Notes: generated by a model from the sequence alone, not told the origin. A stretch of 5,216 nt of DNA from Sulfurimonadaceae bacterium (GCA_028685945.1 JAQUCZ010000108.1:1-5216); one strand, 5' to 3'. Shown: positions 1 through 4,914, numbered from the stretch's first letter. A program made the numbers and translations.

Positions 1-202
1 CTTCTATCGAGGCGTAGATAGAGCGAAGCTCAAGGGCGTAGATAGGGTCGCATTTGAGGTTCACGCACAAAGGCAGCGTATCGGAGCACAAAGCAAACAT
101 CTTTTGCGCCACGCGGTAAACACGCACCCTCTCATCAAACGGATAATCGAACGTCGCGCCTTTTTTTGAGAGCAAATAGGCGTCTAATTCCATAAAATTC
201 AT
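1..202 (-). CDS. YjbR/MmcQ (DUF419) family protein, partial, N-terminal 67 residues
   Basis: The coding strand reads leftward and leaves the window at position 1, so the C-terminal part is missing. The translation begins MNFMELDAYLLSKKGATFDY and contains YPFDERVRVYRVAQKMFAL (from about residue 20) and a VNLKCDP motif (residues 47-53). This pattern of a short N-terminal helix, a 'PFDE' segment, a 'KMFAL' strand and a 'NLKC(D/E)P' strand is characteristic of the YjbR/MmcQ family, small single-domain proteins with a CyaY-like fold whose cellular role is not settled. The start at 202 is preferred over the Met three codons later because AGGAG (complement of 209-213) lies six bases ahead of it. The gene is divergent from the leucine leader unit, with 88 bases between the two starts. 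Family assignment is fairly secure; no function is claimed. Confidence 0.85.
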   Translation of the reverse strand, partial: MNFMELDAYLLSKKGATFDYPFDERVRVYRVAQKMFALCSDTLPLCVNLKCDPIYALELRSIYASIE

Positions 203-255
203 ACATCACTCCTACCGTGCAAACATAGATACGGATGATACCCTCATCTTATTTA

Positions 256-264
256 TGCTATACT
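256..264 (+). promoter_or_regulatory. Extended -10 promoter of the leucine leader/leuA unit
   Basis: TGCTATACT at 256-264 is an extended -10 element: TG, one base, then TATACT, which is one change from TATAAT. Seventeen bases upstream (236-241) there is no recognisable -35 hexamer, which is usual for sigma70 promoters of Campylobacterota, where the -35 is poorly conserved. Initiation would be expected near 271, giving only about 20 bases of untranslated RNA before the leader peptide start. This is position-based inference, without transcript data. Confidence 0.6.
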
Positions 265-279
265 TTCGCCAAACATTTA

Positions 280-359
280 AAGGAGAGACCATGAAATATC
301 AGACAACGTCCATTTTTATACCCGTAGCGAAGTTCTCATTCGCAAGCCTCTCTCTCCTT
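280..359 (+). promoter_or_regulatory. Possible long-range stem: leader Shine-Dalgarno paired with leucine-codon segment
   Basis: AAGGAGAGA (280-288), which contains the leader peptide's Shine-Dalgarno, is the exact reverse complement of TCTCTCCTT (351-359), which encodes Ser21-Leu22-Leu23 of the leader. The nine-base pairing is uninterrupted and would enclose a 62-base loop. CTCCT at 354-358 can also pair with the AGGAG of the leuA ribosome binding site (474-478). Purine-rich binding sites and CT-rich leucine codons match easily, so chance is a real alternative. If real, a ribosome stalled on the leucine codons would free both sites. Confidence 0.35.
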
Positions 360-377
360 CTGCTGCACCTGCTGTAA
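291..377 (+). CDS. Leucine-rich leader peptide of the leuA unit (28 residues)
   Basis: A 28-codon ORF starts at ATG 291 and ends at TAA 375-377. A strong Shine-Dalgarno (AAAGGAGAG, 279-287) leaves five bases between GGAG and the ATG. The peptide starts MKYQTTSIFIPVAKFSFA and ends SLSLLLLHLL, so seven of its last nine residues are leucine. The leucine codons are CTC, CTC, CTT, CTG, CTG, CTG, CTG; by contrast only one of 32 leucine codons in the downstream leuA is CTG (1685-1687). A short well-initiated ORF with a terminal run of the end-product's codons, placed 107 bases ahead of a leucine biosynthesis gene, is the hallmark of an attenuation leader peptide (as with E. coli leuL; the sequences are not similar). 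The inferred job is to sense charged tRNA-Leu by ribosome stalling, not to make a functional protein. Homology to a named leader family was not recognised. Confidence 0.85.
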   Translation: MKYQTTSIFIPVAKFSFASLSLLLLHLL

Positions 378-484
378 TTTCCCTTTTTTTACCTCTATTT
401 TTTCATTTTTAGTTGTGCCTTTTAGGGCGTTCTACGCTTCTTGTTTGGCATGTATCGTTTTTATTGTTTGGTTAGGAGCATTCT
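378..484 (+). promoter_or_regulatory. leuA leader RNA between leader peptide and leuA
   Basis: This 107-base segment is strongly U-rich on the RNA level, with T runs at 384-390, 398-403 and 406-410. Only weak hairpins are visible. One is 425-439, GCGT-TCT-ACGC extended by two G-U pairs. The other is 478-488, GCAT-TCT-ATGC, which places the leuA ATG in its 3' arm directly beside the AGGAG binding site (474-478). The two hairpins share the form GCRT-TCT-AYGC. No GC-rich stem followed by a T run, as expected for an intrinsic terminator, was found. Control could therefore be translational or Rho-based, given the C-rich and G-poor leader ORF end. Confidence 0.5.
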
Positions 485-1795
485 ATGCACACAAAATACA
501 AACCGTATCCAACGGTCAAATTGGATAAACGAACGTGGGCGGATCGTGCCCTCACAGTCGCCCCGATGTGGGCAAGCAGCGATTTGCGCGACGGCAATCA
601 GGCTTTGGCATCTCCGATGTCGATCGAGGAAAAAATCGATTATTTTCAGGCATTGATCGAGTTTGGCATCAAAGAGATCGAAGTGGCGTACCCCAGCGCC
701 TCGCAAACGGAGTTTGATTTTTGCCGCCGCTTGATCGAGGAGGATTTAATCCCAAAAGACGTCACGATCGGCGTGCTTGTTCCCTCAATAGAGCGCCATA
801 TCGTACGCAGTTTCGAGGCGTTGCGCGGTGCCCCCAAAATCATCATGCATCTTTACAACCCCACGGCTTCAAACCAACGCGACGTCGTGTTTCGCCGCAC
901 CAAAGAGCAGATCGTCGCATTGGCTTTGCAGGGTGTGGTACGGGTCAAGCGCGAGGCGCAAAAGTTTGCGGGCGAAGTGGTTTTTGAGTACTCGCCTGAG
1001 AGCTTTTCGCAAACCGAATTGGAGTTTGCACTTGAGATCTCCAATGCCGTGATCGAGGCGTGGGCGCCTACCAAAGAGAAGCCGATGATTTTGAATCTTC
1101 CAAACACCTTGGAGGCATGTTCGCCCAACATCTACGCCGACCGCATCGAATGGATGTGCGCACACCTTAAAAACCGTGAAAGCATCATCGTAAGCGTACA
1201 CCCGCACAACGACCGAGGGTGTGCCGTAGCAAGTGCCGAACTTGCCGTACTCGCAGGTGCGCAGAGGGTCGAGGGAACGATCCTTGGCAACGGCGAGCGC
1301 GCGGGCAATGTCGATTTGATCACCTTGGCGTTTAATTACTTTTCGCAAGGAATAGACCCGCGCGTGCGCATCGAAAAGGTCGATACGATTCTCAAACGCA
1401 TCACCGCCATCACGGGCGCAAAAGTCGGCGAACGCCATCCCTACGTGGGTTCTATGATCTATACGGCGTTTTCGGGTACCCACCAAGACGCCATCAAAAA
1501 AGGGATCGAACACCGCCAAAATCATGGCATGCACGTATGGGAAGTGCCCTATTTGGCGATTGACCCGCACGATATCGGCAGAGATTATAAAGATGCCGTT
1601 CGGCTCAATTCGCAGTCGGGCAAAGGGGGCGTGGCGTACGTACTTAAAACCTTTTACGGTATCGACGTAGATGCCGAGATGTTGCTGCTTTTGGCACAAG
1701 AAGTAAAGCGCGTTAGCGAAGCAAAAGGGGGAGAGATAGGAAGCGACGAGATGTTTAAGGTGTATGAAGCATTAAGAGGCGCTCAAACCGACTAG
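485..1795 (+). CDS. leuA: 2-isopropylmalate synthase, long (type 2) lineage, lacking the regulatory domain
   Basis: The enzyme condenses acetyl-CoA with 2-oxoisovalerate to give 2-isopropylmalate, the committed step of leucine synthesis, in the cytoplasm. The catalytic TIM barrel starts with APMWASSDLRDGNQAL (26-41; Arg35 and the metal-ligand Asp36). It carries the metal-binding HPHNDRG (239-245) and GNGERAGN (268-275). Linker subdomains follow, with FSGTHQDAIKKG (329-340), YLAIDPHDIGRDY (356-368) and RLNSQSGKGGVAY (373-385). SSDLRDGNQ and NSQSGKGGVAY mark the long form known from Mycobacterium, Corynebacterium and yeast. Those proteins run about 550-640 residues because a LeuA_dimer domain binds leucine at the C terminus; this one ends at residue 436, just after subdomain II (GGEIGSDEMF, 415-424), so that domain is absent. 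The ATG at 485 follows AGGAG (474-478) at six bases. The stop overlaps the convergent hipA stop. Specificity for a related 2-oxoacid cannot be excluded, but the leucine leader supports LeuA. Confidence 0.92.
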   Translation: MHTKYKPYPTVKLDKRTWADRALTVAPMWASSDLRDGNQALASPMSIEEKIDYFQALIEFGIKEIEVAYPSASQTEFDFCRRLIEEDLIPKDVTIGVLVPSIERHIVRSFEALRGAPKIIMHLYNPTASNQRDVVFRRTKEQIVALALQGVVRVKREAQKFAGEVVFEYSPESFSQTELEFALEISNAVIEAWAPTKEKPMILNLPNTLEACSPNIYADRIEWMCAHLKNRESIIVSVHPHNDRGCAVASAELAVLAGAQRVEGTILGNGERAGNVDLITLAFNYFSQGIDPRVRIEKVDTILKRITAITGAKVGERHPYVGSMIYTAFSGTHQDAIKKGIEHRQNHGMHVWEVPYLAIDPHDIGRDYKDAVRLNSQSGKGGVAYVLKTFYGIDVDAEMLLLLAQEVKRVSEAKGGEIGSDEMFKVYEALRGAQTD

Positions 1796-3075
1796 CTCAG
1801 ACGGCGGCATAGTGCATCTATCTCGCTGCCGATTTTTACCGCCTCCGATGCTTCTATACCGAGTGCTCGGGCTCTTTTTTCATAATTGCCAAGAGAAGCG
1901 ACGACACTCTCAATAATACGCCTTGCGCTCTTTTCATCGATGAGATTTTTTTTTGCAACAAAGAGAAAATCCTCAATCGTAAAATCGCTGCTTTTGCCGT
2001 TGATCGTGGTGAGGTGCTCTTTGAGAAGCCCCTTGGAATAAGTGACGTCGTACGCGGGCGCAAGGTGCCAAACGCCCTCTTTGTCCATGATAAACTCAAA
2101 GTTCTTGGCATGATCGTCGACATTGCATGCCAAAGCGTTAAACACCATGCGCAGATACATTTGCTCTACGTCGGCTTGGCTTTTGCACAAAAAGTTTGTA
2201 AGCTTTAAAAGCTCTTCATAGGACATACTTTGAGGGATGCGGATATCTTTGTGCAACAGACCCGCCGCACTGCATACATGGTGTTTTTCGTCGTTTTCAT
2301 CCCTGTCGTAGCGCTTGAATATCAGATGATGTTCCCCATCCTCTTCGATGAGTCGCATATCGGGGATCGTAATGCCGCACTCCCGTGCCAGCAACATGTG
2401 AAGATATTCAAGCTTCGTTAAACCGATGCTTTTGCTCCTCCCCGCGAGGTCTGGGTAAGACTCATCAAACTTCACTATCGAGCGCACAAAACCGTGTTCA
2501 AGCTCAGAACCGTTGGCATGTATGACCCCGCTTTCTCGGTTATAGGCGATGAGCATCTTGGGTCTTGCTCCGCCTACGGGGGAAGCGTTGTTGATGATAT
2601 TCATAAAATCTTTGATCTTCATGCTTTGGGTATCGTTTTGAAGCACGTTACGCATCTCTTGACACAGCTCTTTCGCACGTAAAGCTCTATGAAGATCCGC
2701 ACCCTCTTGATGCTCTTTGGGTCTGTACTCTATGGCGCCCATCCCTCGATCGGCTATGAATGTCAATTTTTGCAAAAGCGTTACGCTGCCCGCGCTAAAA
2801 CCCTTGTTTTCAAAGTAGCGGTCGATAAAAGGCATCCCGTGTTTATCGGGCAGCGATTGAAAAAATACACCGTACATGCCATGATAAAGATCGGCTGCAT
2901 CGGGATTGGTATAGGCGCCGCCGATTTTTTGGGTATGAAGTTTCAGGGGCGATATCTCAAGCCCGAGAGTTTTAAACGCAGGGTCGTATTCGAAATAAAC
3001 CCTTCCCGCGTGCATCAGCATCGTGCCGATTTTATATCCGTAGATGTACGCTTCGACCTCTAACGACCTGCTCAT
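1792..3075 (-). CDS. hipA: HipA-family serine/threonine kinase toxin
   Basis: A 427-residue protein of full HipA length. The N-terminal HipA subdomain includes YGVFFQSLPDKHGMPFIDRY (68-87), the usual 'F..LPD..G..L/F..R' signature. The kinase core follows: the serine- and glycine-rich loop SPVGGARPK (165-173), the nucleotide-contacting FKRYDR (253-258), the catalytic loop NVDDHAKN (318-325), in which Asp320 and Asn325 align with E. coli HipA Asp309 and Asn314, and the metal-binding LAPAYDV (338-344, Asp343 aligning with Asp332). All key residues are present, so the kinase looks intact. E. coli HipA phosphorylates glutamyl-tRNA synthetase and blocks translation; the target here is unknown. The ATG lies one base after the hipB stop, and AAGGA ahead of it lies inside the end of hipB, which indicates translational coupling. 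No terminator fits between hipA and convergent leuA, as their stops share CTAG (1792-1795). Confidence 0.93.
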   Translation of the reverse strand: MSRSLEVEAYIYGYKIGTMLMHAGRVYFEYDPAFKTLGLEISPLKLHTQKIGGAYTNPDAADLYHGMYGVFFQSLPDKHGMPFIDRYFENKGFSAGSVTLLQKLTFIADRGMGAIEYRPKEHQEGADLHRALRAKELCQEMRNVLQNDTQSMKIKDFMNIINNASPVGGARPKMLIAYNRESGVIHANGSELEHGFVRSIVKFDESYPDLAGRSKSIGLTKLEYLHMLLARECGITIPDMRLIEEDGEHHLIFKRYDRDENDEKHHVCSAAGLLHKDIRIPQSMSYEELLKLTNFLCKSQADVEQMYLRMVFNALACNVDDHAKNFEFIMDKEGVWHLAPAYDVTYSKGLLKEHLTTINGKSSDFTIEDFLFVAKKNLIDEKSARRIIESVVASLGNYEKRARALGIEASEAVKIGSEIDALCRRLS

Positions 3076-3076
3076 A

Positions 3077-3379
3077 CTATTTCCTTATCCGTTTGGGCAA
3101 AGATTCTTTTTGTGAAGCGGCGCGGATATCATCAAGAGTTTGAATCTCCTCATAGGCGATAAGCCCCTCTAGATTCGAGGTCATATCGAGCGCATAAAGT
3201 ATCTGTACCAATGCTACAAGACTGATCTTTTTATGGTACAAAAACTTTTGATACGTAGCGATCGATAAAGATGCCCGCGCGCACAGATCGCTCTGACGCA
3301 GCTTTTTTCTCTTGCGTGTTTTCTCGATCATCTCGATAAGCTCTTCAATAAATTCATAAGGGGTTTTAAACTCTACCAT
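3077..3379 (-). CDS. hipB: HipB-like XRE-family antitoxin and autorepressor
   Basis: About 100 residues beginning MVEFKTPYEFIEELIEMIEK. A helix-turn-helix of the XRE/Cro type spans roughly residues 26-64 (LRQSDLCARASLSIATYQKF, then a helix ending ILYALDM). The rest is a short acidic stretch and a basic tail (LPKRIRK). By family knowledge it should bind HipA to neutralise it and bind operator DNA to repress its own operon. The start at 3379 is chosen because AGGA lies five bases upstream. An ATG two codons earlier (3385) overlaps that AGGA and has no binding site of its own, although a 102-residue form is possible. It is the first gene of hipBA, followed by hipA with one base between stop and start. 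The order and spacing match known hipBA operons. Confidence 0.88.
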   Translation of the reverse strand: MVEFKTPYEFIEELIEMIEKTRKRKKLRQSDLCARASLSIATYQKFLYHKKISLVALVQILYALDMTSNLEGLIAYEEIQTLDDIRAASQKESLPKRIRK

Positions 3380-3381
3380 AA

Positions 3382-3397
3382 ACATCCTATAGTATGT
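3382..3397. promoter_or_regulatory. Proximal hipBA operator candidate (O1)
   Basis: ACATCCTATAGTATGT shares TATAGTATGT and the ACAT half with the distal site and lies 41 bases from it in the same orientation, close to four helical turns. It covers the hipB ribosome binding region and the upstream ATG at 3385. Binding at both sites on one helix face would allow cooperative repression. Confidence 0.6.
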
Positions 3398-3422
3398 GCT
3401 ATTTCAGTAAATAAAACATTGT

Positions 3423-3438
3423 ACATATTATAGTATGT
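3423..3438. promoter_or_regulatory. Distal hipBA operator candidate (O2)
   Basis: ACATATTATAGTATGT is a near-perfect dyad (ACATA-N-TATA-N-TATGT, one mismatched pair) and matches the proximal site in 14 of 16 positions. It contains the -10 box of the hipBA promoter. Assignment to HipB is inferred from position and from the family's autoregulation; the E. coli hip operator sequence (TATCC-N8-GGATA) is different. Confidence 0.65.
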
Positions 3439-3455
3439 TTTATATTTTTTGTGAA
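3427..3455 (-). promoter_or_regulatory. hipBA promoter, near-consensus sigma70 type
   Basis: On the minus strand TTCACA (complement of 3450-3455) and TATAAT (complement of 3427-3432) are separated by exactly 17 bases. This gives a perfect -10 and five of six -35 bases. The start of transcription would fall near 3420, about 40 bases ahead of the hipB ATG. The -10 box lies inside the distal palindrome (3423-3438), so a bound repressor would block it directly. Confidence 0.75.
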
Positions 3456-3459
3456 GGCT

Positions 3460-3517
3460 TGGCATGTAGATGAGGTTATAGTCAATGACTAGCGGCTCTT
3501 TTGTAAACTACATGCCA
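3460..3517. repeat. Inverted repeat between the hipBA promoter and the ABM gene end
   Basis: TGGCATGTAG (3460-3469) and CTACATGCCA (3508-3517) form a perfect 10-base inverted repeat 38 bases apart. Inside is a second dyad, TAGTCA-A-TGACTA (3479-3491). The right arm supplies the last codons and the TAG stop of the ABM gene. There is no T run after either arm, so it does not look like an intrinsic terminator. It may be a recombination scar, a regulator site or coincidence. Confidence 0.45.
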
Positions 3518-3783
3518 TAATCGCGCTCGACTTTTGAGATACGTGTTCTAAAAGAGGCGTACCACTTCTCGTGACCCAATTTTTGAGCTTCAAGATGTTC
3601 TATGTTGGCTTTCCAGTTTTTAATTGACTCCAAGTCTGACCAATACGATACGGTGATGCCCACCTCTTCCCGCACCGATTCGACGCCTAAAAAGCCCGAT
3701 TGCTTTGAAGCTAACTCGACCATCTTTTGCGCCATTGCGCCGTATCCGTTATCGCCCTCGGTGCGCAGTGAAGTGAAAATCAC
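3508..3783 (-). CDS. ABM-fold (antibiotic biosynthesis monooxygenase-like) small protein, probably 5'-frameshifted
   Basis: The reading frame begins (V)IFTSLRTEGDNGYGAMAQKM and runs through GFLGVESVREEVGITVSYW and SDLESIKNWKANIEHLEAQ to a KVERDYGM end, about 91 residues from GTG 3783. The pattern matches the ABM-domain superfamily, dimeric ferredoxin-like proteins of roughly 100 residues whose members range from monooxygenases to uncharacterised stress proteins; no substrate can be named. The GTG is a poor start: nothing like a Shine-Dalgarno precedes it, and the same frame continues upstream (SYYAV before IFTS) to a TGA at 3856-3858 without any ATG, GTG or TTG. An ATG at 3824 in the neighbouring frame encodes the missing family-like N terminus. 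A one-base loss near 3792-3797 would explain this, so the gene may be inactive or the base may be a sequencing error. The C terminus (GM, then TAG) is also slightly short and falls inside an inverted repeat. Confidence 0.75.
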   Translation of the reverse strand: MIFTSLRTEGDNGYGAMAQKMVELASKQSGFLGVESVREEVGITVSYWSDLESIKNWKANIEHLEAQKLGHEKWYASFRTRISKVERDYGM

Positions 3784-3824
3784 CGCGTAGTAAGAGGCTT
3801 GGGTGTTTGGGCTATGGATGACAT
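3780..3824 (-). other. Displaced N terminus of the ABM gene (frameshift remnant)
   Basis: ATG at 3824 opens MSSIAQTPKPLTTR and ends at a TGA (3780-3782) that overlaps the GTG at 3783 in the main ABM frame. MSSIAQTPKP followed, after one added base, by YYAVIFTS gives the N terminus expected from family knowledge (an I-A-x-T-P-x-P-P-Y-Y-A-V-I-F-T-S type beginning, recalled, not searched). TATATA at 3839-3844 on the minus strand is a possible -10 box. The alternative, a chance 14-codon ORF, is less likely because the two halves join so neatly. Confidence 0.6.
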
Positions 3825-3858
3825 CTTTTATTGCTTTTTTATATAGGCTGAAGGCTCA

Positions 3859-4000
3859 CAGCCGCATACCGCAAACATAGGGTTTTACTCTATTTTCAGT
3901 ATCGAATTCTGGAATACTAGTGCCCCAAAAAGCAACGTAGCAATCCTTCATCATTCCCATTTCGGGATCACGCCAAGTCGAAACAACGATACCAATTTTG
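3859..4000. other. Intergenic stretch without a recognisable gene
   Basis: There is no ORF with a binding site and no recognisable domain. It holds a small hairpin overlapping its left edge (GGCTG 3846-3850 with CAGCC 3859-3863) and a short dyad TCCC-ATTTC-GGGA near 3957-3966. It sits between the ABM gene's 5' side and the REP-pair repeat. It may contain decayed sequence, but nothing identifiable. Confidence 0.5.
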
Positions 4001-4072
4001 TCTCGTTCCCAAGCTTCAGTTTGTGAGTGTATTTATGAGTCTGCGTTCCCAACGTCCTCGTTGGGAACGAGA
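4001..4072. repeat. REP-pair (BIME-like) palindromic repeat, 72 bases
   Basis: The element is bounded by 12-base perfect inverted ends, TCTCGTTCCCAA (4001-4012) and TTGGGAACGAGA (4061-4072). Inside are two hairpins. The right one, 4044-4069, is a perfect 10-base stem CGTTCCCAAC/GTTGGGAACG with loop GTCCTC. The left one, 4004-4029, is the same unit in inverted orientation, decayed by one mismatch and several G-U pairs. The units meet tail to tail across TATTTATGAGTCTG. Repeats of the GTTCCCAA...TTGGGAAC kind are known from many bacterial genomes and may be moved by REP-associated tyrosine transposases; no such gene is in this window. The right half is read as the 3' end of the DUF815 ATPase gene. 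Confidence 0.8.
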
Positions 4073-4836
4073 GAAAAATAACTGTTATAAAACTGTTTTG
4101 CCGTTCTTGCGCTTTTGCTTGCCCTGCTTTGTGCAAAGCGAAGAGCCTCTACATGTAAAAGTTCTCTATCGCCTTTGTACTCTTTGAAGTAGCTCTCAAC
4201 TACTGCTAAATACTCCGCTTGAGAGCCGTGATAAAAAGAGAGCCATAGTCCAAATCTGTCACTTAGCGAAATCTTTTCTTCTACGCTATCGCCGTAATGT
4301 ATTTCACCGTTATTGCCTATTTTCGTGCCCTCATTGTCGCTATGATACTCTGTAATGAGATGTCTTCTGTTTGATGTTGCATATATTTTTACATTCTCAG
4401 GCGGAGACTCTATAGAGCCTTCTAAAATTCTTTTTAAACCCTTATACCCTTTTTCACCCTCTTCAAAAGACAAATCGTCGCAAAAGATTATAAACTTATA
4501 CGGCAGATGACGAATCATGTCGGATATCTCTATCAAATCATCCAAATCCTCTCTATCTATCTCGATAAGACGTAATCCTTTGGAAGCATATCTGTTTATG
4601 AGTGCTTTGATAAGTGAAGATTTTCCGGTTCCTCTTGCTCCCCATAAAAGTACATTATTTGAGGGCAAATTGCCTAAAAAACGTTCCGTATTTTTAATAA
4701 GTTCCTCTTTTTGCTTCTCTATTCCTACTAAGTCGTCAAATGTAATATTTTCTATGTATTTTACGGGCTTTAAAAACTCTTTTTTTGCCCGCCAAATAGC
4801 TGCATTATAATCTTTAAAATCAATTCTATTATTCAC
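4033..4836 (-). CDS. DUF815-family AAA ATPase with a repeat-encoded C-terminal tail
   Basis: A 267-residue cytoplasmic P-loop ATPase. Walker A is GARGTGKSS (66-74), Walker B FIIFCDDLSFE (115-125), a sensor-1-like ATSNRRHLI (153-161), an arginine-finger-like SDRFGLWLSF (192-201, Arg194), and sensor-2-like SARTAKQFYN (242-251, Arg244). The N-terminal FDDLVGIEKQKEEL (33-46) and the overall order match the DUF815/YifB-like uncharacterised ATPase family; the cellular role is unknown. Family members usually end shortly after the AKQFYN helix. Here the final residues, FSLVPNEDVGNADS (254-267), and the TAA are translated from the REP-pair element, indicating that the repeat landed at the 3' end. The start is GTG (4836), with AGGA eight bases upstream (complement of 4845-4848) and an in-frame TAA two codons before it. 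The gene is visibly more AT-rich than leuA. It may be transcribed from its own promoter near 4909-4914. Confidence 0.85.
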   Translation of the reverse strand: MNNRIDFKDYNAAIWRAKKEFLKPVKYIENITFDDLVGIEKQKEELIKNTERFLGNLPSNNVLLWGARGTGKSSLIKALINRYASKGLRLIEIDREDLDDLIEISDMIRHLPYKFIIFCDDLSFEEGEKGYKGLKRILEGSIESPPENVKIYATSNRRHLITEYHSDNEGTKIGNNGEIHYGDSVEEKISLSDRFGLWLSFYHGSQAEYLAVVESYFKEYKGDRELLHVEALRFAQSRASKSARTAKQFYNSYFSLVPNEDVGNADS

Positions 4837-4864
4837 TTTTTATATCCTCAAATTTCGCTTTCAT
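4829..4864 (-). CDS. Short upstream ORF overlapping the ATPase start (11 codons)
   Basis: ATG at 4864 encodes MKAKFEDIKSE and stops at TAA 4829-4831, running eight bases past the GTG start of the ATPase in a different frame. It has AGGA (complement of 4870-4873) at a good five-base spacing, a better initiation site than the GTG itself. The arrangement would allow translational coupling of the weak GTG start. It could also be chance in AT-rich DNA, or a sign that the original N terminus was frameshifted. Confidence 0.35.
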   Translation of the reverse strand: MKAKFEDIKSE

Positions 4865-4908
4865 TTTTTTCCTATTGATTTATCATCAAACACTTTTATT
4901 CACCAGAC

Positions 4909-4914
4909 ATTATA
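4909..4914 (-). promoter_or_regulatory. Candidate -10 box for the DUF815 ATPase gene
   Basis: The minus strand carries a perfect TATAAT (complement of 4909-4914) within TTGTTTATAATG, in the 109-base gap between the MocR-like gene and the upstream ORF. No clear -35 hexamer lies 16-18 bases upstream, which is acceptable for Campylobacterota. Transcription would begin near 4902, about 38 bases ahead of the short upstream ORF. Confidence 0.5.

Noticed and set aside
12..45. GCGTAGATAG repeated at 12-21 and 36-45.
   Set aside because: Both copies fall in the YjbR coding region and encode similar IYA-type residues; two copies only, with no repeat-array character.
384..410. T runs after the leader peptide as the tail of an intrinsic terminator.
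   Set aside because: No GC-rich stem lies directly upstream of any of the runs; the preceding CT-rich leucine codons have no local complement.
869..1699. Long minus-strand open frame (276 codons) opposite leuA.
   Set aside because: It lies wholly within leuA on the opposite strand, has no recognisable domain, and leuA matches its family along its full length; it is a shadow frame.
4001..4072. CRISPR array or intrinsic terminator at the 4001-4072 palindromes.
   Set aside because: There are only two inverted units, no regular spacers, and no T run after the stem; it fits a REP pair better.
3951..4136. Minus-strand 61-codon open frame across the REP-pair element.
   Set aside because: It overlaps the ATPase 3' end in another frame and is mostly repeat sequence; no domain or binding site supports it.
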